64,000 nt of DNA from Nephromyces sp. MM_2019 (taxonomy: Eukaryota; Apicomplexa; Aconoidasida; Nephromycida): assembly GCA_015657535.1 (NCBI GenBank), contig JADHZB010001924.1, positions 2,807 to 66,806 on the forward strand. Direction: 5' to 3'. Made by a program: the position numbers and the translations under genes. Shown one piece after another: positions 12,137 to 33,387 of the stretch. Within the stretch, counting starts at the first letter, position 1. Every line of letters starts with the position of its first letter. The notes under the pieces were generated by a model. That model was not told where the DNA came from and did no database searches. It was given only the letters and a program-made list of their open reading frames with translations.

Positions 12137-15100
12137 ATCACATAAAGAAGCATTGTAAAAAAATTTTAAGTACTTTTCAGCTAGAAATAGATAAAATAGT
12201 TACGCGAGAGTCTGAAAATTCTATTTCAGAGATATTTTATGTTTTTTCTACTTGTTTACAGCATGCAAGAAGTGCGTGACTGAAAGTTTTGTTTACATTC
12301 AAAGTTTGATCTTATTCTGTGCCTATAATTGGCAGCTGATATTTTTGTCTCAATGGGCTTTTGTTCGCAATTGGTGTAATTTACAATTTTAGTACATAAC
12401 GGCACTTTGTGTGCTAGCATGCATTTAATAACGTATTTATAACGTTGACGATGCCCTAACTTATATTTGAGGTGCCTTCTGCTTGTAATATAAATGATTG
12501 GTGGGTAGCGATATAGTTATGTTCCTCTTTCGAAGACTTGTTAAAACTATTCTGCCCCAGTGTCTTAATTTGCCGTTAAACCATAATACAGTAAAGCTCA
12601 GCTTGAGAATATTTATGTTTAGATTATTTAATGATTCCACAGATTCATATTAATGCCATAACTTGGGCTATATTGAGTGTACAGAGTTATCTTTTGGATA
12701 CTTGCTCGCTGCTGATAGAATATATAACGCCTATCGCTGCTTTGGAATTACAAGGACTAAATAACTAAAGCAAGTTAACCAAATCACTTGTACTTGTTCA
12801 TTCCTTGTTCTGGAATACCCTCAAAACCAAGGCTATATTCATTACTCTTGAGTAGTCATGCGCCTGCTGTGCCCATGCTACTTCCAAAGCATAGCTGCTG
12901 CCACCAAGTCTGCAATAGCTAATCGCTTATATTTATATACACTTATATGGTGGTGCTAAATTTTTGTTCCCTTTAATTATCAATAGAAGATTCATGAGGA
13001 AGCCAGAAGCTTTGGTTGCTTATTGAAAAATATCTTGCCGTTGGGCTGTGCCTTTGAGTATAGTACTACCGTCTTGGGGACCTTTTTATATGCTTGCTTG
13101 CAATACAAGTAAAGCGGTATGCATTCGATAGGCCATCATATGTTGCTTCCTTCCTGTTTAGTTGTACCATGCAGAGAAGTAAGCGGCATCCTAACGTTTT
13201 TTATTCTGAAGCTTCCTTAGTTTTCGGCATTGGCTGCGGTCTTACAGAAACAATGACATGCTGCTCACCACTTAAAGTAGACGCGAGTGTCTTTTTTCAA
13301 AGAAAGTAATGCCATACTTGGGAAATCTCTTTCAGCAAGTTCTCAATTGGCCATCACTTCCATGAAAGTAAGCGAGCTCGCTTACCCATGCAGTAGGTTA
13401 TGGCGTGATGCTGCAAGTTTAATCTATCCTGTGTACCTTTTAAATTTAAGCTTGCTAGATACAATCGCATCTAGCCTTGCGAACAACTGAGGTGAATTCA
13501 TTTAGGCGGATCTACATGAGTCGAAATTTCGTAGTTGATACTTCGCAAGTATTCTTGTATGCGGTTGTTCCGGACCTTGCTATCATTTTCACATTTCTTA
13601 CTAGTGGGAGCCATTCTTTTCTGTATCGAAATACTCCATTGTAAACTAGCGACAGCAGAAGTGAGCTGCTGTTCGATTGTTGTGGTGGCTCTTAAATTGT
13701 TTTGATTTAAGCTCTAACTGGGCCTCGCTAGCTAGGGTTGAAACTTTGCCCCTCTTTAGTACCGTCATGAGCACTATGAGTCATTCTGGGTGCTGCATTT
13801 CCGTTTTTTGTGGCAGGAGGAGCTCGTCCCAGTGTGGGGCTTAGCTTACAATAGCTCCGATTCTGGAGTTAGTCTTACGAACTCCCTTAGGCAGAAAAAA
13901 AGCTTGATGAAAGTCGTCACTGGAGCACTCTTTTGGTGGGAGGTCCGCCCATGGGAGCTTAGTTACAAATATATGAAGCCAAACGTCACTAAGCGATGAA
14001 CGCACTTGTTCGCACACGCTTAGCCTATAAGGGACTTCGAAATAGAGCAAAAATGCCCTTGCAGCTGCATTCCACTTAGCGTGCCGAGTGTATATTATGT
14101 TATGTGATGTTCCAGGGGACACACATGTTATACCGATGCCTAGACCCCTTTGAAAGTGTTCGAATATTAGCAGGGTCGCCGGCCTTTCGTTCGATGCTTA
14201 GCTTATGCTATGTTTGGGTTAAACGTACGTCACCACATGATTGATGTACTAATAGGCTTGCAATTTTCAAATCAGTTTATCACGGAAAGTTATTCGCTAG
14301 TATACGGAAGATGCAAAGGGTACGGGTCACGCGCCTGCCATCGTGATTTACTAAGCGATTTTCCCTTGTTAAGCAATCCCACTAAATGTATGTGGGGTGC
14401 CTCTCCTACCTAAGCGGGAAATATTATCACTTTGACCACAACTACAGTCATTCCCAATGTTACATTCACTTTGCGGTGGCATGGACTAATCACAAGAAGT
14501 CACGCTTGCCCGAGCTGGGGTAGGGAGAATATTAAGGAGGGATTTTTTGACCTGCTTGATTTACCGTACGTGATTTAACTTGCTATTGGTAACCCGGGGG
14601 AACTTTCAAGTTCACGTGAACATGCCGTAGCAATGCTGACGCACTCGATTTCCCGCTTCTCAGATGGGGTAGTTTTTTTGCTGGAGTGCATGCATTATGC
14701 TTACCATCGTTTGCGCATACTATTACTGCAAGTACTTTACTACTGCTACCTACTACCACTCTACTATACTATTACTCTACTACTGGTACTGCTACTGCTA
14801 CTGCTAATCAAGTACTACTATTGTAACTATTATTATTACTATTACTACTACTGCTACTACTACCTCTACGTCATTCATTCCCAGTAATGTGGAGTCCTAG
14901 AACGCGTGCGCACAAGAGGTTTTAGACCTTTCACAGTGGCCGGTTACCTCGCTGCCACTCTGTGCCGTACTATAGCATGTGCGCTGGTGGCGGGATGTTG
15001 GCAGGCAGGCGCAGCTCGCACGACCTAGGTCTAGTGTAAACTGTACAAGGAATTGGCAAACTTGCCGAGGCCACCAGCCTTCTGCTTTCACAGTTTAGCT

Positions 15101-17507
15101 GGCCACCCCGAGCGTTGCGGCATGCATTGGGGTCATGCCGAGGAGGCGAGCCCGTATAAAGGTTACCCTAGCTAGGTATAATCAACTGTGGAGCCTGTGC
15201 AAGTACTACGAGGCTATTCTGAAGATAGCTGAAATTATTAGGAGCGATGAAACTGCATGGCAAATTGATTTTTCACTGAAGTGCATCCCATTGTTACATA
15301 GCTAAATTGTTACTTTAGGTAGTATAACTAGTGGGGCTGTAGATGAAGCTGCAAGTTTCATACATCACTGCATTCACTACCGTATGTAATGGACATTCCT
15401 TATGAATTTCATCAACCCCGTAAGCATCTAAATTCATGCTCTAATGCTTACATTCCAATCACTCGTAATGTCATAAAAATTTCAATTAGTTATTATATCT
15501 ATTCATTTAGTGTTTATTTCAGCCATTCGTCCATAACGTAACATGGGAAGCTAACAGCAAGTACTATCCATGAAAAAAATCAGCGATGGCATGCTGCAAA
15601 GGTAGCACTGTAGCTCCGTATTATATTTTGTCCCCCCTTATACCTAAATTAGTTAATTCACTCAAACGCTTATGGGCGGCTGGGGCAGCCGCTAGCTAGA
15701 GCCTGCATATTCTTGTAGTACCATTCTCAGATGCAACACTGCAACCTTACGATAGAAGCTTTCCTATGCAAAATACAGCTAGTGCTTTTGGAAGTATAGC
15801 AGTATTTAAACAGCGCCCTTGCATCTATGCAGATCCCTTCCTTCTTTGTGGCATCATTTTCATTGAGTAGCAAAATCTTCTTTATGTATCGCCACGTTTA
15901 TTTATTAGCACCCTCCACTAAATTAGTAGCTACACTCTTTTGTAGTTAAGCCTCTACTCTATGTGCAGTATCATACACTCGTTATGCATAGCTAGACGCG
16001 CTACAAGAGTGAGGCTCACTATGTGGCAGCCTGGTGCTGGACTCGACAAGGTGAGGGAAATTCAGTAGGAATCATCGATATTGCAAGATGCGCTAGCCGT
16101 TTGAAGTCAACCTGGTGCAGAAATTTATTCAAGTTGTCCATAATGACAGCTCCCTTGCAATTATATTTTGTTTCCGACGAAGTGACATGCCTGTTAAAAA
16201 TTATTGCACCTGCCATAAAAGATTTTTTTAAAGTTTATAGTCTGAAAATATTACTCCACGTTTATCAAGTACGATGCTTCTTCACTATAAACTTTAATGT
16301 TCGAGGTCTTTACCTTGAGAGGCTCTACTAACTTATTTATAAGAAGGTGTTATATGGTAACAGGTGTATAGCCATATGTTTTTTGTGCACCAAAACCTAG
16401 TAAGGTTATTCACTGAACTGATAACCTATGTGAAGTGTGTAAGCATTGGCTGCAGAAGTTGCAGGGATTAGTTTTCCAATATAGGCTAGCAAATTATGGT
16501 TTTGCATTGACGTACCATTTGTTTGCCCCGGCAATATAGATATATCCAGTTGTCACCATGTAATTGATTATTCTCGCTGCGGCTATGTATATGGCCCAAA
16601 TCACTTCAATAATTTTTTCAATTAATTATCCAATGCATTGGGAATGTAACGCAAGAAAATTAGGAAAAGCCTAAGCGCTCAGCAAACGAAATGCTCTATA
16701 TATATCCAAATGTTAAAACTTAACTGATTTAGTTTTTGAGGTCATTTAAACCATGCAGATGGTTCCGGCAATTGTAATTCAGTCATCATACATGAACTAT
16801 TTGCCATGTTTTCACCCGTCAAATTCAATGGAATTGCCTCGCAAATGCCCGAGTAAACAAAGAATTTACATTGGTATTTGCTGGAGTAGAAACACCCGCT
16901 TTTTTAGACAGAAATTTTCACGGATTCCTTAACCGAGCACAGCTTTACCTTATGATAGGAAGACACAATGTGAAGCATTGCTTTTTGGCAGATCATATTC
17001 TTTGCTACAGCTTTTCTTCTTTTTGAATATACAGATACCTGTTTCACATATACAATCGTTACGTTAACTATTGAGACCTTTTTAATCGGTTTTAAGTCGT
17101 GCATGGCCCCATAGCAATTTTTTCATGAACCGCTGACTATATTTCACTTGTATGATCATAGCATTCTTTTCCCAATTCTGGGGGAATAATAGAATAATTG
17201 TTTTAATTTATTAGGTGGTTTCAGCTGGCTTTAAGAAATAATTCTTTTTCATAACTATTTTGTGCATTGCTTTAGTTGGACCAAACGAATATGTAAAAGT
17301 GTAAGAAGTATGGAGTGTGCATTCGCGGTCCAAATGCAGCATGGTCTAATGCTGCGTTCTATCCGTTCTGAACTCCTATAAGTGTGGCGCCGAAGAAGGT
17401 GTCCCTTCTTTTCTCACCAGGAAGACCATATCATATTGAAGTGCTTAAGGTACTGTGAAGAGCGGAGTGGTTTAGCATGGAACTCTTTGCTAATAGCGCT
17501 ACTTCAG
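12137..17507. other. Long stretch without a convincing gene between the HECT ligase and the membrane-protein gene
   Basis: After the HECT stop codon no open frame longer than about 100 codons occurs, and none resembles a known family. Short frames such as 13094-13309, 13790-13999, 16023-16331 and the minus frame 13841-14122 show no motif and no in-phase partners that I could find. The stretch should hold the HECT 3' UTR. It may also hold 5' exons, including a signal peptide, of the gene that continues at 17508. One weak candidate is ATG at 16021 followed ten codons later by GTGAGG. A TAC/TAT microsatellite lies at 14719-14868. Confidence 0.5.
14719..14868 (+). repeat. Imperfect trinucleotide (TAC/TAT/TGC)n microsatellite
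   Basis: About 150 bp of interrupted TAC, TAT and TGC triplets, giving Tyr/Leu-rich frames with no coding value. It lies in the gene-poor stretch after the HECT gene and is followed by a visibly more GC-rich segment (about 14880-15180). Confidence 0.8.
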
Positions 17508-20500
17508 GAGAAGATGTGCACGTTTCGCCTCATTTCCAAGGGAGCCAGAAATTCCTTCAATCAGCCGCCGCTGGTAATATCCCAACGTGAACTTAGCTGT
17601 GCGAAAAAGAAGCCATATGACTAGTGAAGTAAATATTTGCAGGCGTAGTGTTAATCTAGACAATTTATAAAAGAGAAGAATCTTGCGGTATAATATCTTT
17701 AGCCCTTTTAACTTAGCAGTAGAAAGCATGCATTTTTGGCTAGGCTCGATACTACCACGGAAATTTTTTTTGATGAATTTATGATTATTTCACTAGCTTA
17801 TGATGCTAGAGGAATTACCAGTTGGCCAAGCCTACCATGGCATTGCTTATAAAAAAACATTGTAAATTAGGGAAGTTATAATCGTAAAATTATTTACCCT
17901 GTTTCGTAGCTTCAATATCCTTGACCTTGTAACTTCTTCATTTTTTTGCCTTCAGCAAGTACAGCGGAATTGAGCTATGCATCGCAGCAATTCTTTCGAG
18001 ATACAGCCGCAGGGTGAGTGGTGTTACTTCACAGTACTTAAGGTAGTTACTTATCCTCCGCTTTTAAAGTTAAATTCTGTGCATTAAATATTTGTGAAAG
18101 CATGGCTGTTTTGCTGCTAGTTTTGCTAGTTCAACCGAAAGGAAAGTTTTGCTGGCAGAGACAGACTCCTTCCCTGACCTAAAGTTAGTATTTTTCTATA
18201 GGATATTTTTTTTGTTCAATTGGCCATAAATTACAAACATCGCAATGAATTTTAGACCTTCATGGCAGCTGCTATTAACGTCGTGCATCATTCGCTCTAA
18301 AGCTTTGCAATATTTTTTGGCAACTGAAAAGACTTATCTTAAATATCAACAAGTGTCTAGCGCCCTGCTTATAAAAAAGGTACTTCGGTAATAAAATGGG
18401 AGAGTCACTAAGTTGAGATCATGAGAATAGTATTAAAAATATCGCAGACATTGAAATTATTGCACGTTATTAACCGTGCTGCTTCCACCAGTTTTAAAGT
18501 TGTTGTGAACTACTGATATTATGAGCATAGCTCTTAAGAAGACTTCATGCTTTTCTTTAAATTTGCCATGCCAAATAAAATTCTGTCCTTGATTATACTC
18601 CAGCTATATTTCGGCTTTTTTCATCGGCTTTGGAGTTATGGTGCTGCTCTGCGTAGTGGCAGTAACCGCAAGAATTTGGTATATAGTTAAGAAGGTAAGC
18701 CTGCCTCTAAACTTTTTACTTGTTGCTTTCAATTTTATACTAGTGATTTATAAAGCTTAATTTTTATAGAAAAAGCTGAATTAGCTAGTGCTGATGTAAC
18801 CTTGACTTTGCAACACATGGTAACCTGTTTTAACATTATTTTTTCTACTGCGGGATATGCCTCTCTTTCTGGAGATATTTCATCATGTTGCCTTCCTTCT
18901 TAATGAAAAGATCTGCATATTTTGAAGCCATCTATAAAAACACTTTTAACAGTATTCTTGCCTGGTAACTATGGGCCATCCTAAGATATTCATAATTGCT
19001 GGTACCTGAGCTTGAAAGCATTTTAAATATCTGGACGCTTGCTTTTCACTATATCACACTGCCTGCAATCGTTACTTGGTTCGTTTAGCCACGCGCGTCA
19101 GGATATATTTTTTCAATTTTCCTCTTACAGCCGTGAGAGCACCTAAGTTTTTTCAACATGAGTTGGCAATTTCCTCGGTAGTATGCTGATTACAAGCATA
19201 AATAAACTTCTAATTATGGAAGTTTTAGTAGATGCACAAAATGCACCATATATTGAACGCCATGTAGTGTCGGTGAGTAGCATATGGGTAGTAGAAAGGC
19301 TCATTAGGTAATTAAATATTTCTTGCAGCGTTACCAGCCCAAGGAGTCTAGTATATCTACGGAGTTTACGAAATATTTGTAGCTATGATTATTTTAGCCT
19401 TTTCTATTACACACTAATGGTTTACCCACACCTTCGAATATGCATCAGGTGCTCCCATGCCTTAAAATGTTTTTTATGGGCTCTAAAATTGGGCCTTAAG
19501 GGTAAAATTATAAAAGTTAACTAAATGTAGTGAATACGTCAAGCTGAAAAAATGGTTAGAGTTAATATAGCACAGCACGAAATAGACTACAAAAAAAGAG
19601 TGCGTGCACAAAATGAAAAATTTAATGAACGAACATTTGAAAATCGTTTATATCCTAAGCATTGTGGAGTTTTTTTCCGTTTCAAAATCACACGTTATGC
19701 ATATTTTTTAATTTCATGAACTTTTGATCCTTTATTCCCATTCCAATATTACTTCTCAGAAGAGGCAGTATTTTGGTGAAGATACAAAGACAGTGGCCAG
19801 CCAATCACAAAAGGTAATAAGGGAGAGTAATTAACTGTATTTCTGCATGAGGTTCATGTTACATGCTACAATTTCATCTAAGAAATGAAGTGACCAACTT
19901 AACAAACGTTGCTAACGGCATAGAGCACCACTAGATAATTTTGCATGAGCTTTTACAGACGTTTCAATGAATATGGCATTTCGCATGCCACTTGCCAAAT
20001 AGTGATACTACTTACTTAGAACCATAACACTTTATACTTTTGATAATTTTCCATAAAATAGAAGTTAGCTCAAACTTCCTTGTGGACCAATTGTCTCGCA
20101 AAGAAAAATCGTAACCGGAGAAGACCAAGTCCTCATCTAGTATTGAAACTGCACTATCCAAAGAATAAACTACTATGTCACCAATAGAGTGTGATCACGC
20201 TTACTTTTTTAGCGAGTTCAGCAATCTAGGGATTCACCCAAAGCTTCCATGCTCACAACACCTCAGCAAAACTAGCTTGATAGCTCTTACGCTAACATTC
20301 GTTATCTGTTTTATTTTTGAATGCGGCACCACGGTAGGTCGGCGAGACTTTGGATGGTGTTTGTAATTAGCAGTTTCCGGCTATATTTCTATTGGAGAGC
20401 GACTTTTTTCAGCATGATTTATTAGTACCAGCCAAGGGAAAGATAGTACATAATATCCGTAGATGTTTTGGTCTTGCTTTCAAAACTGCAATGATGGTGT

Positions 20501-22002
20501 TGCACAAAACACTGGTATGCACATTGTTAGATAAATGTCTAATTGGCTATTTTAAAGCAGGGGGATGAACAGCTCGAAAAACAGAACGTTTTTGAGGCTC
20601 CGGAAGTAGTAGTCATACCAGAGCAGCAAAATTATGGGAACTTTTTACAGGTAATAAATTAGTCCCTGATTAGCTTAAAATAATATATGCAACATGCCAT
20701 TCCTGCACAAACGATTATCCCGGTACTTGCTACGTGTACGCTTGATTTTGTACGATATCGCGACTTAAGTTGGTACTGGCGATGGGAACATCAACATATT
20801 TTCAAAGTAGAGTGTTCACTGAGAGAATGCATGAACACGCAATCAAGAAACAAGAGAGGAAAGTAAGTATGAAAGCGCTGTGGTGAGCTATTGTGACGCC
20901 TGCCGACCGACACGAGGGGTCATCGCCTATATCGGAAATGATTCAATGTCTCGGTCTACAATAGAAAGGATTAGCACGTATGAGCTAGTGCCAACGGATG
21001 GAATAGTGCAAAAGCATAGTAGAGTGATTTGTAGGTGTAATATTTTGCAAGCGAGGAGCTCTTCCGCTTGAGATACAGCCCTGTAAAATATGGTAACAGG
21101 GATTGCTTGCAGCTTATTAGCTTTGTCTTCGCTAAGCTCACACGCAACCCGTCACTGTTCGTGACAACCAGGGTTTTCCATAGGGTATCACGTTCCATAA
21201 AACTCGTCGAATTGACCAATCGTTCCGTTGATGCTTGCTCTATTCGCCATATTGTAGTCCCAAATTTTTAGTAGTTTGCCGCATTAGAGCCATAGTTAGC
21301 GACGCATTCGCCGCCGTTCCTGCTGCTTTATATGATTCATGTCCACGAGAAGCACCCCAACAGCTGACGGGCCCTAGTGCACAGCGAGTAACGCCTACGG
21401 AAGCTATACGGTTATCATTCAAGTTTGCAGCTAAAGTTAAACTTGAAAACGTGAAGCTTGTTGCACTGGTGATATTGGCTCTTTTTAGTAGCTTTTCTTT
21501 TAACGTGATAGGTCTTGCTGCAAAGATTTGGAAAGTGCAGTAAATGTTTCAGCAACAAAACATTCTTCAGGGAATACCCCTAGATGCTGAAGGGAATACC
21601 CTCAGCGAGGGCATTAAATCATTCAGGGGAGATATCATATCAACGCCTTCCATGGATGCTTTTTCTTCTGCGGTAGAAGCATCGAACACCGCTAACACTC
21701 ACGACACTTTTGTCTTGGAAGCGTGGCTATCCGGTGGAACAGGGTATTCTAGGGGGCATGCAGTTCAGCAAATTCCTAGCTCACCCAATACTGACCCACT
21801 AGAGCTGCTTCCTTTTGAGCAGAAATATCACGAAGAGCATTCTACAGAGAGAACACCTGCCGGACTCAAAGCAAAGCGAAGGATAACCCCACAAAAGTAT
21901 GAGCAAGACGATGAAGCTCCACTCCGGAATACTACCAAGTCGAGTAAAAATTTGAGAAATCATCTCAAAAGAAAGCTCTCTGTTAAGCCAATACCGCTAT
22001 AG
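17508..22002 (+). CDS. Unrecognised single-pass membrane protein, 3' exons (5' end not found)
   Basis: No family was recognised. Seven small exons join with exact codon phase: 17508-17573, 17956-18013, 18130-18183, 18604-18694, 19760-19813, 20561-20650 and 21553-22002 (stop TAG). They give about 286 residues. The order is a polar Ala/Ser/Gln-rich segment (EDVHVSPHFQ, FLQSAAAASTAELSYASQQF), a transmembrane helix (SAFFIGFGVMVLLCVVAV), a basic stop-transfer segment (ARIWYIVKKKRQYFGEDTK) and a tail of about 200 residues rich in Glu, Gln, Pro and Lys that ends in a basic stretch. The basic residues after the helix suggest a cytoplasmic C-terminus, that is, type I topology. The first exon shown needs one base from an upstream exon, so a start and probably a signal peptide are missing. 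The last acceptor (ATGTTTCAG at 21544-21552) fits phase 0. The donor of exon 3 (AAA/GTTAGT) is weak. Confidence 0.5.
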
Positions 22003-23810
22003 AGCGCATGTAGCCATCGCACAACTAATCACAATTAACCAGTTCTTTGTATGGGTAGCTTGTCGCTTCGGTATACAGGCTGCTCTCTGTAGGTTTCTGC
22101 TGAATCAATTCCTTTTCCCAAAGATATAATTATGTCATTTCATTGTATCTTGAGGCCAATAATAGAAGTTTGGCTTATCTTTATAAGCACCAGAATAACT
22201 ACACTATTTGTCGGGTTAACCCAGGCAGGGCAGGGTCACAGTGTAAAAAAAGACCAAATAAGTAGCAAAGTCCACAACATTGTAGATTGCGTCAAACAGA
22301 AAGGCAGGCTTTGCTGCCAACTGCATATGCTAGAGGTGCCTGAAGTGATGAAATCCTACTGAGCAAGCTACCTCATAAAAATGTCTTGTATATAAACTAT
22401 TCAATAATGCATAAAATGACATATATAAAATATTAAAGAAGCCATAAAAATGGCTATAGACATAAAATTTCCTGGAGTGCGACTAGAAATTAGTGACATC
22501 AAAATTAGGGGAGCAGTCTTAAATTCTCTACATCTACCTTGGCATGACAACAACAACTACAATTTCACTGATTTGTAAATACAATAGGCAACAAATCGAT
22601 CAAAAAATGCAACTTTCGATAGTCTTACAAATGTTCAAAATATGTGAGTGAAATTCTTGGAGTGCATATGCAGCATTGAGAAATCAATCATTTCAAACGG
22701 TGACCAACTAAATAGTTTTATTGTGGAAAAAAAAGCCTTCAACTCTTGACAAAATAATTGATTACAATACTCTAAGAGGTATCAGCTAAGTTCAACAATC
22801 ATTTACTAGGAAATGAAAGGCAGCGAGGCGTCTCCATGATTTGAAACTTTCGTCAAGCATCTGTTGGCCTATTATGGGAAATTTCTGGAAAGCCCAACGA
22901 TCTTTTATAAAACCGCAGCTTCGAGGTGAAAATGAGTACCCTAACTCGTCGTGCCATCGTAGAAGTTCTCTGCAATGTTATGTTCGTACCAAACTATTGC
23001 TACGGCACTCTTTTGCAGCATCCGAAGCTCGACAAACTTTAAGTAAAAATCTCTAATTTTATTCCTCGTCAGCAGCGTTAGTGATTCATGATTGTGGCAA
23101 GCAAACAGAAACTGTGAGCTCCAGCTCCTCATTCATCCTAATTAGATGTAAGTAATAGAAACCGTGCCAAACAGCTTTTCTGAAATCATTGAACTACAGC
23201 CATATGGCGTAGCAATCCACTGCATGGCATTTGATTTGCTGAACGAGCACATACGAAGGGTATCAATTTCGTATATACCTAAGCGCCACTCCAAGCTTGC
23301 TACAACAATATGGTAACACTTCTAACAGGCACCAGCTGCTTTATTGTGCTTTCCAATACACATTCCGCAAGTAAAGCACTATAAAAACAAGTAGGCATCA
23401 TCTACTGAAAATAGCAATGGACTTTTAAAAGGTTCGAAAACTACCAAGTAAACAGTAGCAATGCAGAGCAAAACATGTGCTGACGCAGACTATCCACATG
23501 GCAACAGTCATAGAGTGAATACATACTGGAAGAAAGGTCAAAATTTCTTTAGTTTCTCCTCGCAATCAGGCACACATGCAGACGTGTAATAACTACAAAG
23601 CCAAATTGATAAATAAGTTCCGCTGTTTAAGTTCAAACAAGTACCAAGGTGATGTCAAACTACATAGCCAAGCAAAGTAATAAACTTTCAAAATTTTTTT
23701 CCAAAATTAATTCAGCGCTAAGGCGTAATCTCCTCTTAAGCGCGTTAATTTCTCAATAAACATCTAAAAAGAAGCACCAAGCGGACCCAAAAGTGGCCGC
23801 ATGAAGCATA
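22003..23810. other. AT-rich convergent intergenic stretch (3' UTRs)
   Basis: This region lies between the stop of the membrane-protein gene (+) and the stop of the Cpn60 gene (-). Only short frames without motifs are present (22132-22362 and 22841-23056 on +, 22941-23132 on -). Most of it is probably 3' UTR and spacer. I see no RNA gene in it. Confidence 0.5.

Positions 23811-33387
<9,577 letters not shown>

Noticed and set aside
13790..14122. Overlapping frames on both strands (69 and 93 codons)
   Set aside because: Neither shows a motif, in-phase neighbours or convincing splice sites. One is the shadow of the other.
21235..21543. Plus-strand 102-codon frame ending in a hydrophobic stretch that looks like a membrane helix
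   Set aside because: The hydrophobic end comes from the pyrimidine tract before the acceptor at 21552. The flanking exons join in phase without it.
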